NCBI GenBank assembly: GCA_003612335.1 | Contig: RAYO01000020.1 | Coordinates: forward strand, 1 to 64,000 | DNA: 64,000 nt | DNA from: a bacterium 1xD42-67 | GTDB lineage: Bacteria; Bacillota; Clostridia; Oscillospirales; Oscillospiraceae | Direction: 5' to 3' | Shown here: positions 24,297 to 32,997 of the stretch, one piece after another | Numbering within the stretch: position 1 is the first letter of the stretch | Layout: the number at the start of each line of letters is the position of its first letter | Translations under genes and position numbers: made by a program | The notes under the pieces: model-generated | The model's input: the letters and a program-made list of their open reading frames with translations, nothing else | What the model was told of the DNA's origin: nothing | Database searches by the model: none

Positions 24297-26312
24297 TCAG
24301 CCCTGGACGCTCTTCAGCGCCTCGGCCACGAGGGCGTCATCCGCCAGGTAGGGCAGGGTGATGTGGTCCTGGCCCGCATACAGCCCATTGTACTCGGCGG
24401 CGGTGGTGAGGGCGTTGGGATTCCGGGCCCAGGCCCGGCGGGAGACGCCCACCATGGTGTCCCAGGGGATGGACATGCGCAGGATGGTATCCACCCGCTC
24501 CGAGCCGTCCAGCACCATGCCGAATCCGCCATTGATGGCCTTGCCGATCCCGGTGCCGCCCCCGTTGTGGAGGGCGATGAGGCTCATGCCCCGGGCGGCG
24601 TTGCCGGCGTAGCACTGGACCGCCATCTCGGCCATGATATTGGAGCCGTCCTTGATGTTGGAGGTCTCCCGAAAGGGGGCGTCGGTGCCGCCGGTATCGT
24701 GGTGGTCCCGGCCCAGCATCACGGGACCGATCTCCCCGTTTCGGACCATCTCGTTGAACTTCAGCGCGATCTCCATCCGGCCCAAGGCGTCCTGATAGAG
24801 GATGCGGCACTGGGTGCCCACCACCAAACGGTTCTTCTTGGCCTCCCGGACCCAGACGTAGTTGTCGTGGTCCTGATACCGGCGGTCGTGCTCATGGATA
24901 TAGGCCGCCGCCGCCGCGTCGGTCTTGTCCAGGTCAGACTCCTTCCCGGACAGACAGCACCAGCGGAAGGGACCATAGCCGAAGTCGAAGAGGCAGGGCC
25001 CCAGGATATCCTCCACGTAGGAGGGGAAGAGGAAGCCGTCCAGATCGTTCTCTCCGTTGCGGCAGATGGAGGTGACGCCGGCGTCGTATACCGCCTTGAG
25101 GAAGCTGTTGCCGTAGTCGAAGAAGTAGGTGCCCCGTTCGTGGAGTTTGCAGATCATCTCATAGTGGTGGCGCAGGCTCTTGTCCACCAGGACCCGGAAG
25201 CCCACCTGGTCGGAGTCCAGCATCCGGGTGCGCTGATGGAAGGTGAGGCCCTGGGGACAGTAGCCCCCCTCGTAGGGCACGTGGCAGGAGGTCTGATCGG
25301 AGAGCAGATCCACATGGATCTCGTTGTCATACAGGTGCTCCAGCAGGTCCACCACGTTGCCGTGGTAGGCCACGGCGCAGGGCTTTTTGTCCGCCTGGTG
25401 GGCCAGGGCGATCCGAACCGCCTCCTCCAGGCTGTTGGTCCGGTGGCTCACCCAGCCCTGATCGAAGCGGGTGGCGATCCGGGAGTCGTCCACCTCGGCG
25501 ATGATGGCGGCCGCCCCGGCGATCTCGGCGGCCTTGCCCTGGGCCCCCGACATCCCCCCCAGACCGGAGGAGACGAACAGCCGGCCGGACAGGTCCCCCT
25601 GGGCGGGGATGCCCAGCTTCAGCCGGCCGGCGTTGAGCAGGGTGCTGAAGGTGCCGTGGACGATCCCCTGGGGGCCGATGTACATCCAGCCTCCGGCGGT
25701 CATCTGCCCATAGTTGGCCACGCCCAGGGCGGCGGCCCGGTTGAAGTTCTTCTGGTCGTCGTACATGCCCACCATCAGGCCGTTGGAGATGATGCACCGG
25801 GGGGCCAGGGGGTGGCTGTGGAACAGCCCCAGGGGGTGGCCCGACATGATCGCCAGGGTCTGCTGGCTGGTCATCGCCTCCAGATACTTCTTGATCAGCC
25901 GGTACTGCATCCAGTTCTGGCAGACCTGGCCCGTCTCTCCATAGGTGACCAGCTCATAGGGGTAGAGGGCCACGTCGAAGTCCAGGTTGTTGTCGATCAT
26001 CACCTGGAAGGCCCTGGCCTCCACACACTCCCCCTTGTACTCGTCGATGGGCCTGCCCCAGATCCGGCCCTGGGGGCGGAAGCGGTAGCCGTAGATCCGG
26101 CCGTGCTCCTCCAGCTCTTGGGCGAACTCCTTCGCCATCTGGGCGTGGTGGTCGGGGTGGATATAGCGCAGGGCGTTCTTGATGGCCAGGGCCTTGTCCG
26201 CCTGGGACAGGTGGGCCTCCCGGCGGGGGGCCCGGCGGCAGCCCGCCTGGAAGGCGGGATATTCGGGCAGCTCATAGTCCAGCTTGATGGTCATGGCGTC
26301 AGTCAGATCCAT
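24297..26312 (-). CDS. hutU: urocanate hydratase (large form)
   Basis: 671 residues, the longer of the two known urocanase forms (the common proteobacterial one is about 555). It adds water to urocanate to give imidazolonepropionate, with tightly bound NAD. I see SSGLGGMSGAQGKAAEIAGA (NAD-binding loop), GHPLGLFHSH, YGPFRWCCLSG with the conserved Cys, and GRDHHDTGGTDAPFRET. GAGGAGGGACC precedes the ATG. It is read before hutI. Confidence 0.96.
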   Translation of the reverse strand: MDLTDAMTIKLDYELPEYPAFQAGCRRAPRREAHLSQADKALAIKNALRYIHPDHHAQMAKEFAQELEEHGRIYGYRFRPQGRIWGRPIDEYKGECVEARAFQVMIDNNLDFDVALYPYELVTYGETGQVCQNWMQYRLIKKYLEAMTSQQTLAIMSGHPLGLFHSHPLAPRCIISNGLMVGMYDDQKNFNRAAALGVANYGQMTAGGWMYIGPQGIVHGTFSTLLNAGRLKLGIPAQGDLSGRLFVSSGLGGMSGAQGKAAEIAGAAAIIAEVDDSRIATRFDQGWVSHRTNSLEEAVRIALAHQADKKPCAVAYHGNVVDLLEHLYDNEIHVDLLSDQTSCHVPYEGGYCPQGLTFHQRTRMLDSDQVGFRVLVDKSLRHHYEMICKLHERGTYFFDYGNSFLKAVYDAGVTSICRNGENDLDGFLFPSYVEDILGPCLFDFGYGPFRWCCLSGKESDLDKTDAAAAAYIHEHDRRYQDHDNYVWVREAKKNRLVVGTQCRILYQDALGRMEIALKFNEMVRNGEIGPVMLGRDHHDTGGTDAPFRETSNIKDGSNIMAEMAVQCYAGNAARGMSLIALHNGGGTGIGKAINGGFGMVLDGSERVDTILRMSIPWDTMVGVSRRAWARNPNALTTAAEYNGLYAGQDHITLPYLADDALVAEALKSVQG

Positions 26313-26473
26313 GATGGTCCCTCCTCTTGAAGATCTCCCGTCCGGCTGGTGCCGGTGGGCGCCTTTCCCCTATTCTAGCGGAGTTTGGCCAAGATGAAAA
26401 GCCCCTCTTCGGGATATTTTTGAAAAATATGCTCCAAAGGACCAAAGGACGAAAGATCGATCACATCTGCTCC

Positions 26474-26502
26474 TTGCCAAACGGGCGATCATCCAATATA
26501 AT
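26474..26502 (+). promoter_or_regulatory. promoter of the ftcD operon
   Basis: TTGCCA (26474-26479), 17-base spacer, TATAAT (26497-26502). Confidence 0.8.
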
Positions 26503-26554
26503 GGAGGCTCAGGGCGGACCGCGCCCAAAGATATAGGACAGGAGGAACTGGCCA

Positions 26555-27466
26555 ATGGCTAGATCGGTGGAATGTATCCCTAATTTCAGCTGTAGCAGAG
26601 AGCGGGACGAGAGGGCTTACAGCGCCCTGGTGGAGACGGCGGAGAGGGTGCCCGGCTGCGCCCTGCTGGACGCCCAGAGCGACGGCAGCCACAACCGCTG
26701 CGTCCTCACCTTGATCGGCTCTCCCGAGGCGGTGGAGGAAGCGGCCTTCCAGCTGGCCCGGACGGCGGCCCAGGTGATCGATATGACCAAGCACAAGGGG
26801 GAGCACTCCCGCATGGGGGCCGTCGATGTGATCCCCTTCGTCCCCACCATGGATGTGACGGTGGAGGAGTGTGTGGCGATCACCAGACGGCTGGGCCAGA
26901 GGATGTGGGAGGAGCTGGGGATCCCCTCCTTCCTCTATGAGGATTCCGCCACCCGGCCGGAGCGCCGGGATCTGGCCGCCTGCCGCCGTGGCCAGTTCGA
27001 GGGGATGCCCGAGAAGCTGCTCCAGCCCGAGTGGGCCCCCGACTTCGGCGAGCGGAGGATCCACCCCACCGCCGGGATCACCGCCATCGGGGCCCGGATG
27101 CCCCTGGTGGCCTTCAACGTGAACCTGGCCACCTCCGATGTGGAGGTCGCCAAGAAGATCGCCAAGGCGATCCGGGGCTCCTCCGGGGGCTTCAAGGCCT
27201 GCAAGGCCATGGGCTTTTTGCTGGAGGACCGGGGGATCGCCCAGGTGTCGATGAACATGGTCGACTACCATGTGACCCCCCTGCCCCTGGTCTATGAGGC
27301 GATCCGCGCCCTGGCGGAGCGGTACGGCACCTATATCGTGGGCAGCGAGCTGGTGGGACTGGCCCCCGCCGAGGCCCTCATCGACTGTGCCGAGCACTAT
27401 TTGAAGCTGGAGAAGTTCGACTGCCGGAACCAGGTGATGGAGTATCACCTGATCGATATGGAGTGA
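26555..27466 (+). CDS. ftcD: glutamate formimidoyltransferase
   Basis: 303 residues, the length of the free-standing formiminotransferase. It moves the formimino group from formiminoglutamate to THF and releases glutamate. The family start VECIPNFSCSRERDE, the DGSHNRCVLT and HKGEHSRMGAVDVIPF motifs and the folate-loop region are present. In animals this domain is fused to the cyclodeaminase; here the two are separate, adjacent genes that overlap or nearly touch. GGAGG precedes the ATG at 8 bases. Confidence 0.95.
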   Translation: MARSVECIPNFSCSRERDERAYSALVETAERVPGCALLDAQSDGSHNRCVLTLIGSPEAVEEAAFQLARTAAQVIDMTKHKGEHSRMGAVDVIPFVPTMDVTVEECVAITRRLGQRMWEELGIPSFLYEDSATRPERRDLAACRRGQFEGMPEKLLQPEWAPDFGERRIHPTAGITAIGARMPLVAFNVNLATSDVEVAKKIAKAIRGSSGGFKACKAMGFLLEDRGIAQVSMNMVDYHVTPLPLVYEAIRALAERYGTYIVGSELVGLAPAEALIDCAEHYLKLEKFDCRNQVMEYHLIDME

Positions 27467-27474
27467 GGGATCGT

Positions 27475-28101
27475 ATGTATCTGTGCAAGCTGGAGACCCT
27501 GGCGTTCGTAGACCTGCTGGCCTCGAAGGAGCCCGCCCCCGGCGGAGGCTCCGCCGCCGCCCTGGAGGGGGCCCTGGGGACCGCCCTGGCGGCCATGGTG
27601 TGCTCCCTGACGGTGGGCAAAGAGAGATACGCCGCCCACCAGGAGCTGGCCTCCCAGGCCAAGGACCGGGCCCTGGACCTGACCGCCGCCTATCTGGACC
27701 TGATGGACCGGGATACCGAGGCGTTCAACGCGGTGAGCGCCGCCTTCAAGCTCCCCAAGGCCACCGAGGAGGAGAAGGCGGCCCGCACCGCCGCCATCCA
27801 GGAGGGACTGAAGGGCTGTACCAGGCCCCCCTTCCAGATGATGGAGCTGGCGGTGGAGGCCCTGGAGCTCACCGCCTCTCTGCTGGGCAAGAGCAACGAG
27901 AGCGCCGCCAGCGACCTGGGGGTGTCCGCCCTGTCCCTGCGGGCGGCGGTCCAGGGGGCCTGGCTCAATGTGCTGATCAACATCACCAGCATGAAGGACC
28001 GGGAACTGGCAGAGGATCACCGCCAGAAGGGCGAGGCCCTTCTGGCCCGGGCCCTGCCCCTGGCCGACCGGATCTATGAGGAGGTGATCCAAGGGCTGTG
28101 A
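27475..28101 (+). CDS. fchA: formimidoyl-THF cyclodeaminase
   Basis: 208 residues. It converts 5-formimino-THF to 5,10-methenyl-THF and ammonia. The signature PAPGGGSAAALEGALGTALA (about 21-40) and the helical C-terminus fit the FchA/FTCD-C family. An ATG at 27475 with GAGGG upstream gives the usual length; a GTG at 27463 that overlaps the ftcD stop is an alternative. Tight spacing to ftcD indicates co-translation and perhaps a complex. Confidence 0.93.
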   Translation: MYLCKLETLAFVDLLASKEPAPGGGSAAALEGALGTALAAMVCSLTVGKERYAAHQELASQAKDRALDLTAAYLDLMDRDTEAFNAVSAAFKLPKATEEEKAARTAAIQEGLKGCTRPPFQMMELAVEALELTASLLGKSNESAASDLGVSALSLRAAVQGAWLNVLINITSMKDRELAEDHRQKGEALLARALPLADRIYEEVIQGL

Positions 28102-28159
28102 TCCGGCCGCATATGGCCCGTCCGGAGGGGCGGGCCCGCATCAGATGAGATAAGTACCT

Positions 28160-28256
28160 GACAGAGTAGGTACAGCGCGTCAAGTGCCGCCGGATGGGAG
28201 GTTGCCGGCGGACGAAGGGCCATGACCGGCCCGCGGTGCTGTGCCGCATCCGCTGC
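28160..28256 (+). ncRNA. tetrahydrofolate (THF) riboswitch before folT
   Basis: The element follows the THF-I consensus block by block: GAGTAGGTAC, then GCGCGTCAAGTG, GATGGGAGGTTG, ACGAAGGGC, CCCGCGGTG and GCATCCGCTG. GTACAGC near the 5' end can pair with GCTGTGC near the 3' end, as in stem P2. Its position before folT-folC is the typical one for this class. It is probably off when THF binds, by sequestering the ribosome site or through the imperfect hairpin at 28255-28283 (GCCATG...CATGGC). Confidence 0.88.
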
Positions 28257-28307
28257 CATGGGAGAGCGCGCTCTTTTCATGGCAACACGCCGCGAAAGGA
28301 GCGTATC

Positions 28308-28889
28308 ATGATGAACACGAAAAAAAGATACTATGTCCACACCCTGTGCGCGATGGCCCTGCTGATCGGGATGATGGTCCTGCTGAAAAAGACCCTCTCC
28401 ATCGAGACCCCCTATATGAAGATCAACTTCGCCTCACTGCCCATCCTGCTGGGGGCCATGATGTTCGGCCCTGTGGAGGGGGCGGTGGTGGCCGTGATCG
28501 GGGAGCTGATCATCCAGATGACCGGGCAGTTTGGCCTGGTGCCCACCACCTTCATCTGGATCTGGCCCCCGGCCATCCGGGCCCTGGTGGTGGGCAGCGC
28601 AGCGGTGTGGGCCCGGAGCACCGGGATCCCCCTGGAGCGCCGGCCCGTGGCCTGCTACGCGGCCTGTGTGATCGGGGCCGTCCTCACCACCACTGGGAAC
28701 ACCTTCGGGATGTGGCTGGACAGCCTGTTCTATCACACCTCCTTCACCCCCGTCCTCTTCATCACCCCCGCCCGCTATGTGACCGGAGCGGTGACCGCTG
28801 TAGCCGTGGCCACGGTGTGCATCCCGGTGATGCAGGGCCTGCGCCGCAGCGGTGTGCTCCGCTATGTGGATGGGGGGAAGGGACTGTGA
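28308..28889 (+). CDS. folT: folate ECF transporter substrate-binding subunit
   Basis: 193 residues with about six membrane segments. It has the S-component traits of the ECF folate transporter FolT: INFASLPILLGAMMFGPVEG in the first loop and TPARYVTGAV near the end. It would capture folate and dock with a shared ECF energising module encoded elsewhere. AAAGGAG lies 6 bases before the first of two tandem ATGs. It is preceded by the THF riboswitch and overlaps folC by four bases (GTGA). Confidence 0.9.
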   Translation: MMNTKKRYYVHTLCAMALLIGMMVLLKKTLSIETPYMKINFASLPILLGAMMFGPVEGAVVAVIGELIIQMTGQFGLVPTTFIWIWPPAIRALVVGSAAVWARSTGIPLERRPVACYAACVIGAVLTTTGNTFGMWLDSLFYHTSFTPVLFITPARYVTGAVTAVAVATVCIPVMQGLRRSGVLRYVDGGKGL

Positions 28890-30142
28890 CAGGACAGGAG
28901 GCCGAGGCCCTGATCCACCAGCGGGCCTGGACGGGCCAGACGCCGGGGCTGGAGCGCATCCGCCGGCTGCTGGAAAAACTGGGCGATCCCCAGGAGAGGC
29001 TGAGATCCGTCCACATCGCCGGCTCCAACGGCAAGGGGTCCACCGCCGCCATGCTCTCATCGATCCTCACCGCGGCGGGGCTGAGGACCGGACTGTACAC
29101 CTCGCCCCACCTGTGGTCCTTCAGCGAGCGGTTCCAGGTGGACGGGGCCCCCATCTCTGAGGGGGACCTCGCGGCGCTCACCGCCCAGGTCCTGGAAGCG
29201 GCGGAGGACGAGACCGAGTTCGAGCTGATGACCGCCATCGGGATGCTGTACTTCCTGCGGTCGGGATGCGATATCGTGGTGCTGGAGACCGGGCTGGGGG
29301 GGCGGCTGGATCCCACCAACGTCATCGGCGCCCCGGAAGCGGCCGCGATCGCCCACATCGGCCTGGAGCACACCCAGCTGCTGGGGGACACCCTGGAACG
29401 GATCGCCGCCGAGAAGGCGGGGATCCTCAAGCCGGGCTGTGAGGCCGTCCTCTACCGCCAGGACCGGGCAGTCATGGAGACGGTGGAGGGGATCTGCCGG
29501 GAGCGGGACATCCCCCTGACCGCCACCTGTCCCGAGGCGCTGGAGCTGCTGTCCTCCGGGCTGGAGGGCCAGACCTTCACCTACCGGGACAAAGGCCCCT
29601 ACCATATCTCCCTGCTGGGGGAGCACCAGCTCCACAATGCCGCCGTGGTGCTGGACACAGTGGACATCCTCCGCCGGCGGGGCTGGAGCATACCGGGGGA
29701 GGTCGTGGTCCAGGGACTGGCCCGGGCCCGGTGGCCTGGGCGGATGGAGCTGGTCCGCCGCTCCCCCGATCTGATCCTGGATGGGGGCCACAATCCCCAG
29801 TGCATGGAGGCCCTGGCCAGGGCGCTGAGGAAGCTGTGCCCTGCGAAAAAGCCGGTCTTCCTCACCGGCGTGATGGCAGACAAGGACTGGAGGGCCATGA
29901 TGGAGGAACTGCTGCCCCTGGCGAAGGAGCTCTTCACCCTGACGCCCGACAGCCCCCGAGCCCTGACCGCCGGGGAGCTGGCGGCCTATCTGAAGGGGCG
30001 CGGGGCAAGCGCCTCGCCCTGCGGGAGCCTCCGGGAGGGGATCGGCAGGGCCCTGGCCGCCGCCGGCCCAGAGGGTCTGGTGTGCGTGTGCGGGTCTCTC
30101 TATACCATCGGTGAGGCGCGGCACCTGCTGGGGCTGTGCTGA
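28886..30142 (+). CDS. folC: folylpolyglutamate/dihydrofolate synthase
   Basis: 418 residues from a GTG at 28886 that overlaps the folT stop. It adds glutamates to folates and so traps them in the cell. The P-loop HIAGSNGKGSTAAML (about 46-60), the Mur-ligase signature TGLGGRLDPTN and EHTQLLGDTLERIAAEKAGI are clear. Coupling with folT and the riboswitch makes uptake and retention of folate one regulated unit, placed beside the THF-dependent histidine pathway. Confidence 0.95.
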   Translation: MTGQEAEALIHQRAWTGQTPGLERIRRLLEKLGDPQERLRSVHIAGSNGKGSTAAMLSSILTAAGLRTGLYTSPHLWSFSERFQVDGAPISEGDLAALTAQVLEAAEDETEFELMTAIGMLYFLRSGCDIVVLETGLGGRLDPTNVIGAPEAAAIAHIGLEHTQLLGDTLERIAAEKAGILKPGCEAVLYRQDRAVMETVEGICRERDIPLTATCPEALELLSSGLEGQTFTYRDKGPYHISLLGEHQLHNAAVVLDTVDILRRRGWSIPGEVVVQGLARARWPGRMELVRRSPDLILDGGHNPQCMEALARALRKLCPAKKPVFLTGVMADKDWRAMMEELLPLAKELFTLTPDSPRALTAGELAAYLKGRGASASPCGSLREGIGRALAAAGPEGLVCVCGSLYTIGEARHLLGLC

Positions 30143-30165
30143 AACATGAGAAAGGCGGGGCGCTT

Positions 30166-30969
30166 ATGCTGAGCCCAGCGGGATTCGTCACTTCTTATGC
30201 CCAGATCGGGGCAAAAAAATGTACCAACAGCGCCGTCAGGCTCTTCCTGGCGGCGGTGCTGGCGGGCTTTTTCATCGCGGCGGGGGCAGTGGCGGCCAGT
30301 ACGGCCTCCTGCGGGCTGGACAATGCCTCTGTTGCCCGAGTGGTCAGCGGCCTGCTCTTCCCCTTCGGCCTGATCATGGTGATCCTCACCGGGGCGGAGC
30401 TGTTCACCGGCAACTGCCTGATCGTCGTCTCCCTGCTGGAGGGGGCGGCGTCCTGGACCGGGATGGTGCGGAATCTGATCCTGGTCTATCTGGGCAACTT
30501 CACGGGGGCGGCGGCCCTGGCTGGGGCCATGGCCTGCAGCGGGGCCCTCTCCAGCGGGGCCCTGGCGGCGTACACCATCCGTGCCGCCGCCGGCAAGTGC
30601 GCCCTCCCCTTCGGGCAGGCGGTGGTGCTGGGGATCCTGTGCAACATCCTGGTGTGTGCCGGAGCGATGTGCTCCCTCTGCGGTCAGACGGTGACCGGGC
30701 GGGCGGTGGGAGCCTTCGTGCCGGTGTGCTTCTTCATCATCGGCGGCTTCGAGCACTGTGTGGCCAATATGTACTATATCCCCGCCGGGATCCTGGCTAC
30801 CGGCCTCCCCGGCGGCGGGGAGCTGGCCCAGGCGGCGGGGGCGGACCTGTCCGCCCTGGGACTGGCCGGGCTCCTCAGGAACTTGATCCCGGTGACTATC
30901 GGGAACCTCATCGGCGGCTGCGGATTCGGGGCCCTGATCTGGACCGTCCACCGGACGGCGGAGGGATGA
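30166..30969 (+). CDS. formate/nitrite transporter family (FNT) channel
   Basis: 267 residues from the ATG at 30166 (an upstream GTG at 30136 lies inside folC and lacks a good ribosome site). Six membrane segments with FNT marks: GAELFTGNCLIV in the second repeat and GFEHCVANMYYIPAGI near 205. FNT channels pass formate, nitrite or hydrosulfide. Next to fhs, ftcD and fchA, formate is the best guess, most likely leaving the cell as the end product of one-carbon units from histidine. It begins 23 bases after folC. Confidence 0.9.
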   Translation: MLSPAGFVTSYAQIGAKKCTNSAVRLFLAAVLAGFFIAAGAVAASTASCGLDNASVARVVSGLLFPFGLIMVILTGAELFTGNCLIVVSLLEGAASWTGMVRNLILVYLGNFTGAAALAGAMACSGALSSGALAAYTIRAAAGKCALPFGQAVVLGILCNILVCAGAMCSLCGQTVTGRAVGAFVPVCFFIIGGFEHCVANMYYIPAGILATGLPGGGELAQAAGADLSALGLAGLLRNLIPVTIGNLIGGCGFGALIWTVHRTAEG

Positions 30970-30970
30970 A

Positions 30971-31003
30971 AAGAGGGCGGGGACCCAAGGTCCCCGCCCT
31001 CTT
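30971..31003. terminator. bidirectional terminator between the FNT gene and prfB
   Basis: 13-bp stem GAGGGCGGGGACC with a short loop; TTTCT follows on the plus strand and CTTTTC on the minus strand, serving both converging genes. Confidence 0.9.
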
Positions 31004-31010
31004 TCTGCGG

Positions 31011-32132
31011 TCATTTAGTGGCCCAGTTCCCTGTGGCCTCGGCGGTGAGGTAGGCGTTGACGAATCCGTCCAGATCGCCGTCCATCACGCCGTTGATGTT
31101 GCTGGTCTCGAAGGCGGTGCGGTTGTCCTTCACCATCTGATAGGGCATGAAGACGTAGGAGCGGATCTGGCTGCCCCACTCGATCTTCAGCTGGACCCCC
31201 TTCAGGTCGGAGATCTTCTCCGCCTTCTCCTGCATCTGCAGCTCCACCAGCTTGGCCCGGAGCATCTTCATGCAGTTGTCCTTGTTCTGGAACTGGGACC
31301 GCTCCTGCTGGCTGGCCACGACGACGCCGGTGGGCTTGTGGATCAGCCGGACGGCGGAGGATGTCTTGTTCACGTGCTGGCCGCCGGCGCCGGAGGCCCG
31401 GTAGACCTGCATCTCGATATCCTCGGGCCGGATCTCGATCTCCACGTCCTCGGGCAGGTCGGGCATCACCTCCACCGAAGCGAAGGAGGTCTGCCGCCGG
31501 GCGTTGGCGTCGAAGGGAGAGACCCGGACCAGCCGGTGGACGCCGTGCTCCCCACGGAGGTAGCCATAGGCGTTCTCCCCCTCGATCATGATGGTGGCCG
31601 ACTTGATCCCCGCCTCGTCCCCCTCCTGGTAGTCCATGATCTGATAGGTGAAGCCCCGGCGCTCGGTCCAGCGGGTATACATCCGATAGAGCATCTGGGC
31701 CCAGTCCTGGGCCTCGGTGCCGCCGGCCCCGGGGTGGATGGTGAGGATCACGTTGGACCGGTCATACTCCCCGGTGAGCAGGGTCTCCAGCCGGGCGGTC
31801 TCCATGCCGGTCTCCAGGGCGGCGAAGCCCTCCTCCAGCTCGGGGACCAGGGACTCGTCCTCGAACTCGTTGCCCATCTCGCACAGGGCCATCAGGTCGT
31901 CCCACTGGCGCTGGCGCTTGGCCTGGCTGTCCACCTTGTCCTGGAGGTTCTTGATCCGCTGCTGGACCTTTTGGGCCTTGGCCAGGTCGTTCCAGAAGCC
32001 GTCGGCAGCGGACTCGGCCTGGAGCATGTCCAGCTCCCGCTCCGCCGCCTCCAGGTCCAGGGCCTTGGCCAGGTCCTTGAGCGCGGGGGCCAGGTCGTTG
32101 AGTTTCACTTTGTATTCGTCGAATTGGAGCAT
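31011..32132 (-). CDS. prfB: peptide chain release factor 2, without frameshift site
   Basis: 373 residues. It recognises UGA/UAA stop codons and triggers hydrolysis with GGQ (SGAGGQHVNKT, about 246-256); the tripeptide SPF (RVSPFDANARR) gives the stop-codon specificity of RF2. In most bacteria the gene needs a +1 frameshift at an in-frame UGA near codon 25. Here the frame runs without a break through the matching region (LAKALDLEAAERELDML), so the autoregulatory site is absent. A minus-strand promoter lies 32 bases upstream. Confidence 0.97.
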   Translation of the reverse strand: MLQFDEYKVKLNDLAPALKDLAKALDLEAAERELDMLQAESAADGFWNDLAKAQKVQQRIKNLQDKVDSQAKRQRQWDDLMALCEMGNEFEDESLVPELEEGFAALETGMETARLETLLTGEYDRSNVILTIHPGAGGTEAQDWAQMLYRMYTRWTERRGFTYQIMDYQEGDEAGIKSATIMIEGENAYGYLRGEHGVHRLVRVSPFDANARRQTSFASVEVMPDLPEDVEIEIRPEDIEMQVYRASGAGGQHVNKTSSAVRLIHKPTGVVVASQQERSQFQNKDNCMKMLRAKLVELQMQEKAEKISDLKGVQLKIEWGSQIRSYVFMPYQMVKDNRTAFETSNINGVMDGDLDGFVNAYLTAEATGNWATK

Positions 32133-32163
32133 ATCTTTCCCACACTTTCTGTTTCGTCAGCCT

Positions 32164-32192
32164 ATTATATATGAACCGGCGGAAAAAGTAAA
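32164..32192 (-). promoter_or_regulatory. promoter of prfB
   Basis: Minus strand: TTTACT (32192-32187), 17-base spacer, TATAAT (32169-32164). Confidence 0.75.
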
Positions 32193-32223
32193 GGGGGAAG
32201 ATGGGAGAGGGCCAGATCCGCCC

Positions 32224-32844
32224 TCACCCCTGGAAGAAGCCCTGGATCTGCCCCAGCCACTCCATGGCCTTGAACTTGAGGATATAGCCCTCATCCTCGC
32301 CTAGGATCAGGGCGCTCTGGTCCGGAGTGAACCAGCCCGCCTCCATGACCTGGTCCGCCGGCTCGCTGGCCGCGCCCACGCACAGGGGCGGGAAGGCCAC
32401 GCACCACCAGTTCTGGCCCTTCCCCTCACCGATGGTCACCCGGAGGGCGGTGTAGTTCCCGGCGGGGAGGGCGAAGCCCCCATACTCCTTCGTGGGGAAC
32501 CAGCAGTCGGTGAGCTGCGCGGTGACGGGCTGGTCCCGGCCCGCCTCCTCCACCGCCTGCCGCCCGGCGGCGGCCAAAAGGTTCAGATGCCCCTCCAGGG
32601 CCTCCTTGACCTCCTCCAGGCCGGCCCCCTCGGGATACAGCTCCTGGACCTGGGCCAGGACCCGGTCCCGCACCGCCAGTTTCAGCTCCTGGTCCTCCTG
32701 GCTGTCTGAGTTGGCGATCACATGGAGGCGGATCACACGCTCCGCCAGCGCCTGCTGCTCCCAGCCCAGCCAGCTTCCCAGGATCGCTGCCGCCAGCACG
32801 CCCAGGATCAGGGCCATCTCCCAGTGCTTCAATCTTCTGTCCAT
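32224..32844 (-). CDS. spoIIR: stage II sporulation protein R
   Basis: 206 residues from the ATG at 32844 (GGGAGGT 7-8 bases upstream). An N-terminal membrane/signal segment (about 8-25) is followed by the SpoIIR domain: VIRLHVIANSDSQEDQELKL, FPTKEYGGFALPAGNYTALR and GKGQNWWCVAFPPLC. SpoIIR is made in the forespore, crosses the membrane and triggers SpoIIGA to process pro-sigma-E in the mother cell. It is direct evidence that this organism can sporulate. I could not find a clear sigma-F promoter. Confidence 0.95.
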   Translation of the reverse strand: MDRRLKHWEMALILGVLAAAILGSWLGWEQQALAERVIRLHVIANSDSQEDQELKLAVRDRVLAQVQELYPEGAGLEEVKEALEGHLNLLAAAGRQAVEEAGRDQPVTAQLTDCWFPTKEYGGFALPAGNYTALRVTIGEGKGQNWWCVAFPPLCVGAASEPADQVMEAGWFTPDQSALILGEDEGYILKFKAMEWLGQIQGFFQG

Positions 32845-32997
32845 GATGAGACCTCCCAGGGCGGAGCGCCCGCCCATAAGTTTCCTACATTATGGACGGC
32901 CCGCGCCCCTCTTATACCGGAGGCACGGAAAACAGCGCCAGATGGGACCGGCCCAAACACTCCTCCGCCGGGAGGGCACCTCCTGGATCCCACGATC

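Noticed and set aside
24363-26330. Plus-strand 655-codon frame opposite hutU
   Set aside because: Mirror of hutU codon bias; Val/His/Gly-rich without domain pattern.
28101-28160. Inverted repeat GGCCGCATATGGCC and GGGCGGGCCCGC as terminator of fchA
   Set aside because: No T-run, and the sequence leads directly into the THF aptamer; could be either, so not listed as a terminator.
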